Source of the DNA: Trogon surrucura
Lineage: Eukaryota > Chordata > Aves > Trogoniformes > Trogonidae
Assembly (NCBI GenBank): GCA_020746105.1
Contig: CM036632.1
Location: 1,860,001 to 1,924,000, forward strand
DNA: 64,000 bases
Reading direction: 5' to 3'
Shown here one piece after another: positions 33,601-47,690 of the stretch. The notes under the pieces were generated by a model. The model saw nothing but the letters and a program-made list of their open reading frames with translations. It was not told the origin of the DNA and did no database searches. Made by a program: the position numbers and the translations under genes. Within the stretch, counting starts at the first letter, position 1, and each line of letters begins with the position of its first letter.

Positions 33601-35219
33601 AACGGCTCTCCTTCCAGGCACCGTCGTCTTGCGCTCAAGAGGAGAAGATGCCCCAAAGCACAAAGGGTTAAAGCTTTGTCCTCCCTAAGTCCAGTCCACC
33701 CCCTCCTCCCCCAGTTTGCAAATTGCAGAAAGGGAAGGATTAGCGGGGAGAGATTTATGGAGGAGCCCATCACAGAGCCTCAGTTCGCACTTTGATGATG
33801 GGGGAGCAGCCCTGCTCCAACAAAGGGGCCGTAAAGCATGCCCACCAGTGAACTATCTACTGGGGGCCGCCAAATCCCTCCTCGGATTATTCAGGGCTCT
33901 GCGAGTCCTTGGAAAGAAAAGCCGCGCCTTTTTTATTGCCGCATTATTAATAAAGAGCTGGTGAAATACTTACTGCTGCTCCGTAAATCTTCCACGGGCA
34001 GGAGCTGGTTGCGCAGACGTTTGGGCTGGAAGGAAACGGAAGGGCCACGAGGCTTGACCTACATCCCCCATCCCCATTGTGGCGAGCGGCTCTGGAGCAG
34101 GACGGCGGCAGGAGCCCGGCTCCGCTCCCAGCGCGCTGCGGGGAGACGAGGTCCGTGCCCTGACATCCCCCGAGTTGTCCTCTGCTGCAGCAGAAGCTGT
34201 GCAGGGAGAGGTCCTGGGCCTCGAGTCACAGCTGGGCTGGGCGAGATGGCCCCATGTCATTGCTCCCACCAGCCATGGAGTCTTTGAATCTGTCCCAAAG
34301 GCTGGGGAGCAACAGGGGCTGCGGGGATGGAGATGCCAAGCCACCTTGCCAAGGTCCCACAAGAAACCAGCACTGTAATGCACAGCTCCAACTTTCATTT
34401 AACTCCATGCAGATCTTAACATCTTCAGATGTAGTAACTCCTTAGGCCCACTACAGCTCACCCAACAAGGAAGCACTGAATGACCTGTCAGAACATCTTT
34501 TCACCCTTCCATTGTTGTTTTTTTTTTAGCAGAGGAGGGAGAAATGAACGGAGAAACAGAACTACTACATTTTAAAATGAGTGACGGCAAAAAAAAGCCT
34601 GCTGGCACAACCCAGCCAACAAGAAGCTGGTGAGTACAGGCTGAAACCAAACTCTTATCCACCAGATCTGGATTTAATAGGGAGCAGCTTGCACATCTGC
34701 ACCGTTACTTTGCTCACATCACGAGGACCGTTCCCGGCTGGACACTCAGGACCTGTGTCCCACGCAACGAAACATATTTGTTCTCTCATGCGCGTGTCTT
34801 ATTGTGAAACAGCCACGACAACCCTGCTTGCTCGAAGGCAACCAGAGCAGCAGAAGAAGGACATCACCCATCCCCTTGCTCCATCCAGGGCTCAGCTTCC
34901 CCCACGTTAGCACCTGTTTGGAACAAGCATCCCCAAAAAAAGCCTGGAGTGCTGAGACCTGGAGAGTTGGCCGTGCTTTAGAAAAAGCAAAAATAAACAA
35001 ACCCTCAGGACGACCAACAAAATCCAACCCACGACAACAACAGCAAAAAAAGTTCCCTTCCTAATTTCAGCTTCTGGTCATAAAATTTTACTTTCATGTA
35101 ACAGCATGAAATCTGCACAACCGGAGCAGGGGTTTTTAATAAAAGGCAGAGTTGATGTAATATCCGAGCCAAGGTGTTTTTACAAGCCAGAAGAAGAGAG
35201 ACAGAGACACAGAAGGAAA

Positions 35220-35400
35220 ATAATTTTCTTGAATTCTTTCCAGAAAGGAATTTTATTTAGATTTCCTTTAGCCATGCTGACATTCTCCTTCCTCTTGCTG
35301 CATGGGTTTTCCTCCTTAAAAGCTGTCCCCCTTAACCTGTGCATTAATGCTGCTAATTTCTTTTTGCACCTCGGCCCTAACGCATTTAAAATGCATCAGA
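35220..35400. promoter_or_regulatory. candidate conserved non-coding element
   Basis: A compact AT-rich stretch with GGAATTTTATTTAG, GCATTAATGCTGCTAATTTC and TTAAAATGCATCAG. Motif-dense and non-coding. The function is inferred. Confidence 0.3.
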
Positions 35401-37223
35401 GGGAGGAACAGAGCAATTTTCAGTGTGCACAAGCTCCACCTTGCCCCAAAGCCTGAACAACTGTGGACCTCAGCCTCGGAAGAAGGTGCCAAGTGTCTTG
35501 CACCCAGGATAACGCTCCTCTTCCAACACCCGCAAGGATGGAGGGGAAGTGCTTCCCCATGCCCCAAACTGTGAGGTTTGGGAAGAGAATAACGTCTGCT
35601 AAAGGGCCAGAAACAGCTCTCAGCTCAGTGAAAAATGACTTCCAAACGCCCCCTGCTCTGGGGATTTTATAAGGGAAGATGGATCTTTCTATCTGTTTTC
35701 CTTTCGTCTTCATTTTTCAACTCTTGACCTGCACTGTGAACAGAAACCTCCCGGGTGCGAGCCTTCGGCAGAGGAAATGCTTCCTCCACTTCATTTGTCT
35801 TCGGGGGTCTGCGCAGCTGAAGAGACGCATGTGGCCGAGGAGATGCTGTTCCCAGCCCTGCCCCTCCTGCCTCCTCCGCCCCGCGCGCCCGGGGGTGGGA
35901 TCCGTGAGCAGGGACGGTATCGGCTGCCCCTTGCCTGGCCCTTTGCAACCAGGGAAATAAGAACCAGGGCAGCCTTGGCCCCACTTTTGGGCAGACGTGC
36001 AGCCTGAGACAAAGAGAGGCTGATCTGTTCGAAAAAGAAAAGATATTCTGGTATTCACCTGGGCATGAAGGACCAGAGCGTAGAGCTTGGGAAGGGTATC
36101 ACTGGGAATTGCCTCCCAGGCACTGTGAGTCCCAGGAGAGCCGCTCTGGTTAACTCACAGAGCCACCCAGGTTCAAAGCATCCCTTCTCTCAGGTCAGAG
36201 TATGACGTGAGTCACGAATTTCAGACGCAGGTTTCAAACGCCTTAAAACCCCCCCGACTCCCAACTCGAGGTTCAAGGGCAACATCTTGCCACAAGATGT
36301 TCTTGCTTCCAGCATCACTCGTGGTCACTGGAAACCACCACGGCTACAGGCCCAGCAGGGAAAGGATGGTGTGGGCTGCAGAACCCTTTTGGGGAGATAA
36401 TCCAAGCCGCCACAAACCAGTGCTCTTCCGGATGAAGAAATTTCTGTCTAGCACGTTATGTACAATTAAGGTGGAAATAATGAAAACAGGAGGATCTGTA
36501 TAATTCCAGACCTCTGGGAGGTTCTTTGTGACACCTCAGACAGCCCCAAACACACGTTGCCCTGGGCTTCCCGGCACAGGAAGAAGAAGAAGGAGTGAAA
36601 AGGAGGGTGCCCAGCTCCCCTCTCTTGGTTTGAACGTGGGGCTCTTTTCTCGCTGTTTTTCTGAGTGTCTCGAGCGTGACCGCGGATGGGGACCTCTCCC
36701 CGGTGGCCGTGCAGGCAGCCCAGGCGTTTCACACAGCGAACGGGAAGCGACAGATCTCCAAAAAATAGTGATTTATCAGCAGCTGGTTGACCCGTGGAGC
36801 TAAAACCCCAGCTGCACTTGCTCCTGGGCCATGCCGCAGAGCTAACGGCAGAAGCCGGGGGAAGCACAGATGTGAGGAGCACAGCCCTCGACAGCACGAT
36901 GGATGATACCTTGGGGCAGGGCTCAGGCACCTTTGGCTCTTCTGATGCACATTCAGCATGACTTCCAAGCTGGGCGTGGAGAGGAAGAGGCTGGGGGCAG
37001 AAGTTCCCATCCTCACCCGAAATGACTTTCACGGGAAGGTGGAGGTGAGGTTGGACCACGTCCTTCAGGTCTAATGCTCAGGCCAGCAGCTCTTGTGCCT
37101 CCTCACTGGAAGATGGGCAGAAATAGCCTTGCAAGGTTTTCTCCTTTATCAGAGTTGCTCAGAGGTTGCATAAGGTGGGGGCTTAGCTAAGCCCACAAAA
37201 TGGGCTTTCCACAGCCAGAAGCA

Positions 37224-37306
37224 GAATCATAGAATCATAGAATCAATCACAGAATCATAGAATCACAGAATGCGTTGGGTTGGAAGGGACCTTTAAAGGT
37301 CACAGC
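37224..37306 (-). mobile_element. CR1 LINE 3' terminal fragment
   Basis: An expanded 'agaatcatagaatcatagaa' tail, then 'gcgttgggttggaagggacc'. Only the extreme 3' end is present. Confidence 0.85.
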
Positions 37307-38870
37307 TTCAGATGCAAATTTAGGGAGGGAGAGAGGCAGAATCTGAAGATCCCGTTGGATTTCAGTGCCACAGCTTCTACCTTGGACTTTGCTGTCCATT
37401 TAAGGAGATTTTTAGTCCCGAGTTTACAAGCTGAGCCTGTCTCCTTAGAAAAATAAAATGCAAGAGAAGAATTTTTGCAAGACAATTTGTTGCTCTCCAT
37501 GAAGGCTGGAGAAAGCCAAACGGCACGGCCTGCGGGGCTGCAGCTCTGGTGTGGAAAGGGATAAGGCAGCACCCTGCCTGCCCTCTGCCTTTTCCAGCAA
37601 GAAGTTTCCCTTTGGTTTACAGCAGCCCATGCTCCAGGGGAAAAAACAACAACCGCCGCTGTTATTCTTTATGAAGGCAGCAAGAGGGCTGAATAAGAAG
37701 AGGCTGCATCCAAAGCACAATATGAGATGAAAAAGACATCCAAGCTCCGTGGCGCTAGATAAAACAAAGCACACACCAAAAGAATCAAATGCTGAAATAT
37801 GTATTTCTTGTGGGTATGAATAGAACTGTCTATGTTTGCCTTGGAGACAGGGGGAAGGAGGCCAAACGGTTTCATCTCAGCAGGTATCGCTTTTCAGTAC
37901 AGAGGCATCGAGCAATTTAAAGACCTCCTGCCAGGCCATTTCAGCGGCCGCACAGCCCCGCTCTCTCCGAGCTGCTCGGCTCTGGTCCGTGGAAAGGTCA
38001 CCTCTGCTCTGCAACCCACCAACAGGTAGATGCTTACACACCTCTTGCCCTACTACAGGTGTCAGCAACGAGAAAAGCCCAACAAACTCAAGGTAGAAAA
38101 TGGACCATCGCCATGAGCTTTATCCAACCTTCGCCGCACTCTCCCCAGCCTGGCTCCCATCACGGGGCCATGCTGGACCATCTGGTGCGTTCTCCCTTCT
38201 CTAAAGTCAGGGACTTTGGACGGAAGGGGAGGCACTTGGGATTGGTTCTGGTGGGCTCTGGAGCTGGAGGGCAAAGAGCCATTATCGCTGGAGCACATGG
38301 ACATCTCTAGGAGTCCCATAAGGACACGCAGGAACCAAGATCCACAGATCTATGTCTTCATAAAGCCACAAACCAAACACAAAAGAAGAGCTGGGTTTTC
38401 ACTCGTGATAAAAGTTGACGTGAAAATGACAAAAAAGATTAAATGCTCCTATTTAAAATCGCCCCCGAGGCGATGAGTGAGCGCAGCCGATTGCTCAAAG
38501 AGGTAAAGGCAGAAGGTGTCCAGGTGTGAGGGCGGCGGAGCTGGTGCCCTGCAAATGTTTTCCACATATCTGCCTGGAAACTGTGACGAGCTCGTGTGAG
38601 AAGAGCCCTGCAGATGCCAAGTGCTCCCAGCTGCTCGCCGGCAGGTTGGGCACGTCGGTAATTCTGCCCTCACAGTGCATGGTTGGACCAGTTCATCATC
38701 CTTTGCATCTGCTTCCCTCACCTTGGACCACGCTCCCATCTCCTGTTTCTGGGCAGCCCAGCCAGGTGCAGAAATTCAGTGCCCGAGTGATGGAGAGCAG
38801 AAGCGGTGGATGAATGACGTTAAGTGCACGAGGAGGTGGGAGATGTTTCCTGACTAATCTGTTCCTCCTG
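37307..38870. other. non-coding, nothing recognised
   Basis: Mixed composition with no repeat or exon that I can support. Confidence 0.45.
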
Positions 38871-39046
38871 AATCCTAGAACAGTTTGGGTTGGAAGGGAC
38901 CTTAAAGATCATCTAGTTCCAAAGCCCTGCCATGGGCAGGGACACCTCCCACCAGCCCAGGTTGCTCCAAGCCCCATCTGACCCCGCCTTGAACACCTTC
39001 AGGGAGGAGGAATCCACAACTTCTCTGGGCAACCTGAGAATCACCC
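38871..39046 (-). mobile_element. CR1 LINE 3' fragment
   Basis: It begins 'atcctagaacagtttgggtt' and 'ggaagggaccttaaagatca', through 'cacctcccaccagcccaggt' to 'ccgccttgaacaccttcagg' and 'ctctgggcaacctgagaatc'. Confidence 0.85.
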
Positions 39047-42000
39047 ATCAGGACAGATGATTTCGGAGTTTGAGCATGGGTTGGGTTGAGGGCAAGGGCT
39101 GCTATGAAGAGCAACTCCCCATCGCTGCTGCCCAGACTTTCCTATTCTCCCCATCACCTCCTTGCACGCAGCAGTGACAAGATTTTCTTGCAAGACAAGT
39201 AATAAAAAAATAAAAATCACAGAAAAAAGACATATACCCGTGCTGCAGTTCTGGAGCACAAGGCCTGTTCGCTGCCCGTCGGCACCCGGAGGGTAGAAAC
39301 CATTCCCAGATCGAAGGCTCTGACTCTTCCCAGATTATTTCTTTGTCTGTGGTGTTCCAGGGAGCGACGGGAAAAGCAGCTGGCCGGGCGCGGGGTCTTC
39401 GCAGTGGGACTTCGCCTGACACCGAGGCAACAAGAGGGGTTTTCACCTGATGCTGGAAACAATGCCATCCATAGAAGCCCACATTGTTACCTTGACATTT
39501 GGAAGCAATTACCTGCATGTTATGTAAAACTTTTATTAAACGACTGGAGAAATTCGGTAATGTGTTAATCACTGGTTGAATGACATCTGCTTAATACCAG
39601 AGATTTCTGAACTGCAGGAGAAGGGTTCAGCAGTTCAGAATGATTACCAAAACATATTGCTCCTTTTTTCGTTCTCCTACGTGTTAATTTTTCAGATTTA
39701 TTATCTTGGGCTCCTGCGTCCAGTATTTTCACTACGTGTCAACATCTGTTACATCCCTGCATTTTGCAGCTCTTCGCTCTGTGCCCCATGAAGCCTCAGG
39801 CACTGGGATAACACGCAGCCAGCTCCAACTCAGAGCTTATGCAATTTTCCAACCTAATCCGAAGGACAATTACCAGGGAAATTCGGCTTGCGGAGGCATT
39901 TCTGGCATCAAAAAAAAGGGGATGGACTCAAACCCAAAGAAACCAGGCAGGTTTAGAGACAAACTTGGCTGCGAGGACAAGACGTGGGAAGTCCAGGGCG
40001 CTGTGAGTGCTGCTCTTGGAGAAACACGTGGGTGGAAATGTCTCGTGGAAAGCTGCTCGGCTCCTTCCTGCTCCTTTTTATTCTCTCATACAGACCTGGA
40101 GTCGCTCTGTCCGTACGTCCAGCCATGACATCCTCCGGGGACTCTCACCCTTTCGAAACGCAGAGCGAGGAAAGAAAAGATGTTGTGCACATCGTGGCCG
40201 AGGGGCTCTGGGAGAGCGGCTGGTGCAGACACGTCCGCAGAGATTTGAGACCTGGCTGGGACCAGGATTCATCCCGGTCCTCTCAGCTCCTGCAGACAGC
40301 GAGCTGAGCAGCCTCAGCCTGGGGCTGGAGGGAAGAAACGTCCTCCGGGCGCCAGGACTCCTCCCGGCCGCGTGGGCAGACGTCCCCACGCTCTCTCGGT
40401 GACGGAGGCTCCGTATGGGTGTTCCCTTTCCTAGGTGAAAGCCGGTGGCCCCGAGGGTGAGCGCATCACCCCGCATGCCGGGGACAAGGACACAGCACTG
40501 CTGGGTGGTGCAGAGACAGGCAGCAGCCCAAGAGCCAGCAAAACCTCTCCCAAAGCCTTCTGGAGAAACGCAAAGTGTCCCACCGGGCTTGCATCGGGCT
40601 TAAATTGCGTGCTGGCCCCGCACGATATATTTCATCCCATTGTCTATCAAATAAGTGGTTAACCCAGGTATTTCAGCAGCTCAGGGCAGGCAGTAGCTGC
40701 AGGAGGGGCTGGGGAGCAGCGGGAAGCAAAGCGCAGCCGGGCCATCGGTCGTCGGAGCTGGGATAGAGAAGTTCACCCTAACATATGACTTCAGAGAAAA
40801 TGTTTCTGCAGGTAATTCCCAAGCAGCGCTCCGGATCGTGTTCCAGAAGAAACTCACGTTATATACGAGTCAAACGCTTTCTGCTCCCAACTGCCAACCC
40901 ACGGCTCTAATTTATGCTTTTTTAATTACTTTGTTCCCTCACCCGTGATCTGCAGCTCCCCCCCCCATAAAAATTACAGCTTCCATTTATCATTTTTCCG
41001 AGGTTTGCTATAAATTCAGCCGTGCCCCGTCTCCCCCGCTTAACGTACCGCAAACTTTCTGTCCGCCTCCCTTCGTAGGTTGTGTTATTTCTGTAACCTT
41101 ACACACCTCCTTTCCGCATCCTCTTTCGAGGCGGGGGGAAAACAAAACACAAAATAACCCCCAGATCTTTAAAGGCCGTCTCCAAAACCGCAGAACGGCT
41201 GGTATTACATGCAAATAAAACCTGTGGTTTTTAACGGGGGAACTTCCTGCTCTTTTTTTTTTTTTTTTTTTAAAAAAAAATAAATATAAAATGCTTTCAG
41301 TAATTAGCAGCAGCTTGGACAGGCAGGCAGTGACACTTGCTGAGCCCGCGGGACCAGGGGTCACTTCAGGAGGGCTCCCGCCTGTTTTGCAGAACTCATT
41401 TTGCAGAGGGTTTGCACCAAATTTTGGGAAGCACGAGGAGGAACGAGCATCCGACGCTCTCCTTCCCATCTCTGCGGTGCCCTGAGCCTGAAAACGCTTA
41501 CTCCTTCTAAACTCCTACCTGGAGTAATTAGAAGAAATCATAAAAATATGGGAATGGCTGTAATTGCCCCAGGATTGGGTCCCGTCTCAGTCCTCTGACG
41601 GTGGCCAAAGCGTTTCGGAGGGCAGCGGAGACGACCCCCTGCCCGGGGCCGTGCTGGGACGAGCTTCTCCACGGGGAGCTCCTGCCTCCTGGCTCCAGTT
41701 TGTGCTGAGAGTTGGCCGGGAACCGTTCCCGCTCTCCGAAAACTGCTGATGGGAACAAAAGATTTTTCCTGCTTGCTGAGATGCGCTGCGTTTTGTCAAA
41801 AAAAAAAAAAAAAAACAAACAGAAAATAAGAAGAAATCCTCCTATTTCTCCATCTCCGAGTGCAACTTTTCCAAAGTTTTTCCCTGAACAGGAGGAAAAG
41901 GTCAAATATAGAGTGGTCGGTACCCGGCATGGGAGGTTTCAGGCCTGATTTTGAGGAAGAAAACAAGGAATTCTTGCAGAAATTCACCGCAAGCTTCTTC

Positions 42001-45000
42001 TAAGCCTGAGCAGAAGGAGGGAAGAAGATGAACACCAAGAGGAAAATCTAACCAATGGGTAAGAATTTTTGGGAGACTCTATTTTAGCCTTTCTGTTTAA
42101 ATAAAGCTCTTTACTTAAACCTGATTTTAAAGCGCTAAGCTCTGGCAGTAGTTCTCCCACTGCACAAATGCGTGACCTTGGATGACACCGACCCGCCAAA
42201 AAAGAAGGGGAAAAAAAAGAAAAGGTGTTGCTGGTATTTATTTATTTTACGCTCCGGTTCCTCATTCATCACCAGGTAAATCTGCTCTTGGCAGCACCGG
42301 CAACTTCCTCAAACGCAGCCAAGGTGACCACTAAAATTAGCATCAAATCCCAGTAACGCTCTACATCATGTACAGGTTGTTTTTCACTGGACGTAAATCG
42401 TGAGGTGTTCCGCTTTTGTTTTGAATCCCCACGGATCAGGTCGTTACTCCGGGCATCGGTCCACGCCGGGGACGGAACTGGCCGACGCAACCAGCTCCAA
42501 ATGTGGAAGTTCAGTTTTTTTTGTTCCGCTGGAGAAGTTTTCTCAGCCTTTGCCAAGATGAATTACTAAAACGTCTGAAGAAACAGCGCTGACCGAGACC
42601 TCAGACAGTAAAACACAATTTTCATCCTCCCTCATAAATTTTTTTGCTTAATGAAAAGCCCTCGAGGAGCACATTTCTCCGGCAGAGCCAAGGAAAACAA
42701 CCGCGTGCGCGGTTTCACAGCGCCGATCGCCGTGAACGCTGATGACCCCGCCCGTGTCCCGGCGTTCTGCCCCGCCGGCACCTCCTGGAGACCCCCTCAC
42801 CTCCACCACCCCCAGGTAGGAGAGCAGAAGGATGCTCTGGCCAAAGCAGTTTTTGTGTCACGCTCGCGCCACACCAGCAACGTTCAGCCCCCGCTCCCAG
42901 ACTGCTTTTGGAGAGCGCTAGGCAGGCAGCGCAGACCCTCCCTCAGCAGAACATAACGCTGTTTGGCTGAGCAGGACGGTGCAGACCCGGGTGGCTCTGG
43001 GTGCCTGGAGGTCATGGACAGCCCGGCCACGTCCTTTCTCATTCCCAGGCACGATTTTGAGTGAGAGGAGCAAGGCAGGTAGTTCTAGCGGGAGGTGCAA
43101 TTTATTAAATGCTTGTAAAGGTGCAGAATCACCCAGGGATGCTCACAGGGTGCCGAGAGCCGTGAGTCTGGAGAGACTGAGGGGGAGGCACCCAGTAGTG
43201 CTTGAACCCCAAGAAGGGGGGTAATGACTTGCTCCATGACTGTGCACGCTGCGGTACACCACAGGCATTGCCCACCTCGTCCTCCTGGTCCTCTGAGGAA
43301 GCCACAAGCACAGGAGTAAGGAAAAAAAAGCATCAGCAGTGGGAAGATGGAAATTCCTTGCCAGGGGTGGCCAGGAAAGATAACACCTGAGGCTGACATT
43401 CCCTGACATCTCCAGGCATTGCCCAGAACGTTCCCTGTCCTTCCCAAGTCATGGTGGGACCTGCTGGGGAAGACCAGAGACCCTTGGGTGTTGTCTGAGA
43501 GGGGTAGGATTGCTTCCTACAAACACTGATGGGCACCAAAGAGCTGGTCAAGCTCTAGTGTTGGCATGAGAAGAGAGGAAGAACACGCTGCCCGCACTGG
43601 GAAACAGAAGAGGGTTTCTAATCATCTACAGAGAGGCCTCCTGAGAGAGCTGGAAAGAGCAGAAACTTTAAGGGAGTTTAAAACGTGCCTTGATTGATTT
43701 GCGAAGAGGATCATGGCAAAGGCCTGACGTGAGGAGCTGAGGAATTCCAGCACCTGTGCTCTCCCGTTCCCCTCGTGTGCCGGCCAGCAGCCTTCTCCTC
43801 TCCGCACCCACCACTGGCACCCCGCGGGCAGCACGGGCTCTTCTCAGCTCCCACCGCACCAGGCTCAGACCAGCCAAATGCGTCCTCTCGAATGCTCCTC
43901 CACCTGCGAACCCATCCCTGGCCACCTCTCCTTGTCCCACCGCCCTGAAACCAGCCCAGCAGGACCAGCCTCGGTGCCCGTCACCATCTCGGGGAACGCA
44001 GAAGGACTTTACCTGCATGAGAGCTGGTGGGACCCAAGACCCTGAGGAGAGAAGTTGGGAGACAGGGGCCGTGTCCTCGTTGCTGATGGGGCTGAACACT
44101 GGCATCTGAAGAAGATGAAGAAGATCGCCCATCCAGCCTGAGCTGCTTCATCTCCGTGTGGGCTGAGCTTGGTCTCCCCTGGTATCACCGCGTCACATTT
44201 CGGTGCTTTGCCGGTCACGTCCCTGTCCGTGAAGACCACTTTCCCCCCTCTCTGAAAGGCAAAGGACAGGACGACAAAGGACATTAGCACCAAAGCGTGA
44301 GAAGGAACCGAAGGGACCGTGTTGGTGGGCAGGAACGTCCGCGGTGCCAGGCTGCTGCTCTTCACCGCCCGCCCGCATCCCAGGGCAGCTCCACGCCAAA
44401 ACCTTCCTGACCAAGACACGGCCCCGAGCACCCAGAGCCCCCCGAAACGGGGGAGCCCATCACCGGGGTTGGGGGCCCTTTACCAAAAACACAGGTGCCA
44501 GCTGCAGCGGGGTCAGGGTTGCACCCAGCAGGGGGAGGGCGAAATTAAAAAAAACAAAGAAGCGTGATGCTGAGGATCCTTCTTTTTTTCTTTTTTAAAA
44601 GAAAAAAATAGAAAAGAAAGCCCAGAGAGCAGGTAAGGGTGCTGCCAGCTGGGATGTGTGGGCAGGGATCTGCCCTTTAAGCTGCTGATTTCGTGATGCT
44701 AAAGGGGTGTCTGGGGTGGGGGTGGGTGTCCGGGCTGCACTAGAGGGCACTGTCGCCTGCAGATCACGACAGGGGGCACACGGAGGGTTTTTTAAGATGC
44801 CGCCATAGCCCCACCTCTGCATCGCGACCTCGGCTGGAGCGAGCAGCCAGGCTGCTGTTTAAAAAAAAAAAAAAATCCAATATACATTCCACCTGCTAAG
44901 GCTGCAGAGAGAGGCTGTGGGAGAACTGCTGGGGGCAACGTTCAGACCTTTGCTCTCTCAATATTGCAATGTTTTGGGTTTTTTTTTCACATCTTCCAAC

Positions 45001-46500
45001 CCAGCAGCCTTGCACCAGGTCTGAATGCAGCCGGGGAATTTCCTGGGCTGGAGACGGTCAGACCTTTGGAGGGTGCAGCAGAGCTTTGCATCTCCCGCTG
45101 GATTTCTCCTTTGCAGGTGGGATTTTCTTTGGGGTTTTGCAAGGAAGGGTCAAAGCTCGCGGAAAAGCAGCCGAGAGCGTGCTTGCAGGCAAAAAAAAAT
45201 GCTTGTAAAGGAACTAAATGAGCAAAAAAAAAAGCAAGCCCTGCCCCTACAACACATCTTTCCCCCGGTTCAGCCAGCACCGGGGTGCAGCGGGGGCAGC
45301 TCCGATTTCCACGCGTGAAGCTGGGGATGAAGCTGTGGAACACAAACTCCCCGGCTGGAGTTGGTCCAGGCAGGACCCCAGGGCTCGCGCTGCTGGCTCT
45401 GTCGGCAAGTGCCACAAAACTCCCAACCACGAGGTGGTCAGGATTTGGGTTTTACATCGTACCCATTTGCAGAGGGAAAGATTAAAGGCGTTGCGGACTC
45501 TTGCGAAATCCTCGGTAGCAGCAGCAGCTCCGGTGACTGGAGTCAAACCAATTCCAGACTGAGACCTTGCATTAGTAGAGACCATTTAGGAAAAAAAAAA
45601 AATAAAAGGGAGAATATTTCATTCGCCTCCCTGAAATGATGATTTTTGAGTTCCCAGCGCCGCTGGTGAGCGCCGGAGAGGGGTCTGTGGGCTGAGAGAC
45701 ACACCTGAGCCACCTCGCTCACGTCTTCCACACCCATCCACAGCCAGGAAACCTGGAATGACAGAAAAACATGCTGATACGCATCACGCAGACATCCTGT
45801 CTCACCCGAGCTGCACTGTGGGAGCATGGGGCCACCAGGAACAGCTGTAGCTCAGGAGAGCTCGTCGTGTGGGTGAGGATCTCCTCCGACATGGACCTGC
45901 TGGTGGAGCATCCTTTGGGAGACGACTGCTGTCCGCAGACTGCTCCCCTCCAGCCAAACCCAAACTTCCCAGCGTTTGTCCGGATGAAACGACCTGGCAG
46001 GAAACAAACTTCCCAACCACCTCCAGATGCCTTCAGAAAATGCTTTTTTTTCTTCCAAGGAGGGCTGATTTTAGCAGGAAGGGCTGAGGAGCACAGGCAG
46101 GAGAAGGTGCGAGGCCTCCTTGGAAGCCACATGCTCCTGTTGCTGCTTTGAGACCCAGTGAAATCAGGAATAACAGCTTTTTTGCACCAAGGGCATTAAC
46201 TCCTCATGCCCCCGGCAGCCTGGTGCACCTCTCTGTCCCCAGAGAGCAAATATTATCTACTTGAGATTTTTTTTTCCAGTCTTCTTTTCAAGACATGATG
46301 TCAGGATTACAATAACCTGACTAAGGCAAACCCTGGGCGGAATTCCTATTCTGTTTATCAATTTCCTTTTTCTTGTCTCGATTAAGCATGGAACGGCGCG
46401 ATGGAAAAGTCCTGTTAGACCAACCTGCCTCGCAGCCAAGGCAGGACTTGATCCTGACATCCACCGTCTTCTGTTTCATCCAGCCTATTTTTAAAAAAAA
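39047..46500. other. non-coding region, right-middle gene desert
   Basis: No supportable gene. It contains an AT-rich patch at 39475-39750 (with TTATTAAACGACTGG and GTTAATCACTGG) and a T-run directly followed by an A-run at 41253-41280. A G-rich quadruplex-like motif lies at 44704-44734, and several poly(A) tracts are present. A GC-rich patch at 42690-42790 is CpG-dense but short. Confidence 0.5.
44704..44734 (+). other. G-quadruplex-type motif
   Basis: Five runs of three or more G separated by one- to five-base loops. Structural potential only. Confidence 0.5.
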
Positions 46501-46519
46501 TCCCCAGTGACAAAGACTT

Positions 46520-46620
46520 CTTGAATCACAGGAGCGAGAAATGGAAAAGACCTATTAGATCATGCAGTCTGTCTCCTGGCCAGTGCCGGCTGTTCCCCGC
46601 AGCCCAGTTTTTAGTGTTTT
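46520..46620 (-). mobile_element. possible old LINE-like 3' end
   Basis: 'ttgaatcacaggagcgagaa' followed by 'atggaaaagacctattagat' echoes the minus-strand CR1 end but is heavily diverged. A second weak echo lies at 46388-46480. Confidence 0.3.
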
Positions 46621-47509
46621 AGCTTCCACCTTTCTCTCCCTCGGGAGATTATCCTGCTGGCTAGCAGACCTCACGCGCAGGTTTGCTTGATGTCATGCTG
46701 GAAAGCAAAAAAAATACCCGTCCGTCCCTGGCCTCAGATGACTTGGGAGTGTTTTAAGCCTGGTCTGCGAGATGGGAACAGGGCGAGGGAGCGGGCTCTG
46801 CCCTGCTCAGACCCCGGGCAGGGGCATGGGGACACCACAAGACTAAGAAAGGACCTGCCCTCCTCCAAACCCTCTGTGTTTCCCTGCCCTGATGCTTTGT
46901 GACTCTGGGACTCATGAACACGATGGCCAGACCAACCTGGGACAGGCTAATCAGCTCTGCAGCATCGCCGTTAATGCGGTTTTTTTAGGTAGAATTGGTG
47001 CCACCAGTGCCTGCAGCCCTCCTCACGCCCACAACACCCCATGCAAAAAAACTCAACAATCCATTCTGCTTCCCTCGGCACCACGGAGGGAGATGGATGG
47101 ATGCTGGGGGGGTCCCACGGGTGCTGGGTACCCGTGTCCTGCCGGGGAGCAGCACAGCCGACGTGCCCAGGGCACGGGGTGTCCTCGTCCACCTGGGGCG
47201 CGTGGTTTTTCAGCTCTGCCCCAGCCTTATCTGCCTCGGGTAATCAAAAATAACTGGTCGCTCCCCAGCGGACTGATCTAATAGCAGTACGAATAAAGTT
47301 ATTTTGAACAGTTGTTCATGAGTTCATCTCCTGGAAAGCCTCAACCCCAGCTGTTGCTGTGCTTTTGATTAAAAATAAAAAAAAAAAATTTTAAAAAAAA
47401 AATTAAACTCCAAACTGGGGATTATCAGGGCTAAGCACGTCTCAGCCCTCCCTCCTCCCCGTGTCAGGTGCCCGGCCGGGCTATAAACCACTCTTTGTAT
47501 GTGGCTCCC

Positions 47510-47690
47510 TCGCCCCTTTCTCTCTGAATTGGCACCAGCGCCGCGGCGATTTGGCAGCTCCGGGCGGCGTGCCGAAAGCGGGACGCCGGCAGCGCCGGTG
47601 CGGCTCGCTGGGGCCCGGCTGGCCGGCAGCGGTGGCCGTGGGTTTAGTGCGCAAACGGTCACCCATGGCTCCGGCCGAGTCCCTTTTTGT
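47510..47690. promoter_or_regulatory. orphan CpG-rich patch
   Basis: Dense CG dinucleotides (GCGCCGCGGCG, GGGCGGCGTGCCG, GGCAGCGCCGGTGCGG) without a recognisable gene start on either strand. It could be the promoter of a non-coding transcript, or simply GC-rich microchromosomal sequence. Confidence 0.35.

Larger units (their letters stand above)
30941..37223. other. non-coding region, middle part of gene desert
   Basis: No supportable gene. AT-rich islands at 33430-33600, 33870-33975 and 35220-35400 look like candidate regulatory elements. The rest is mixed GC-rich sequence with unremarkable short frames. Confidence 0.5.
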
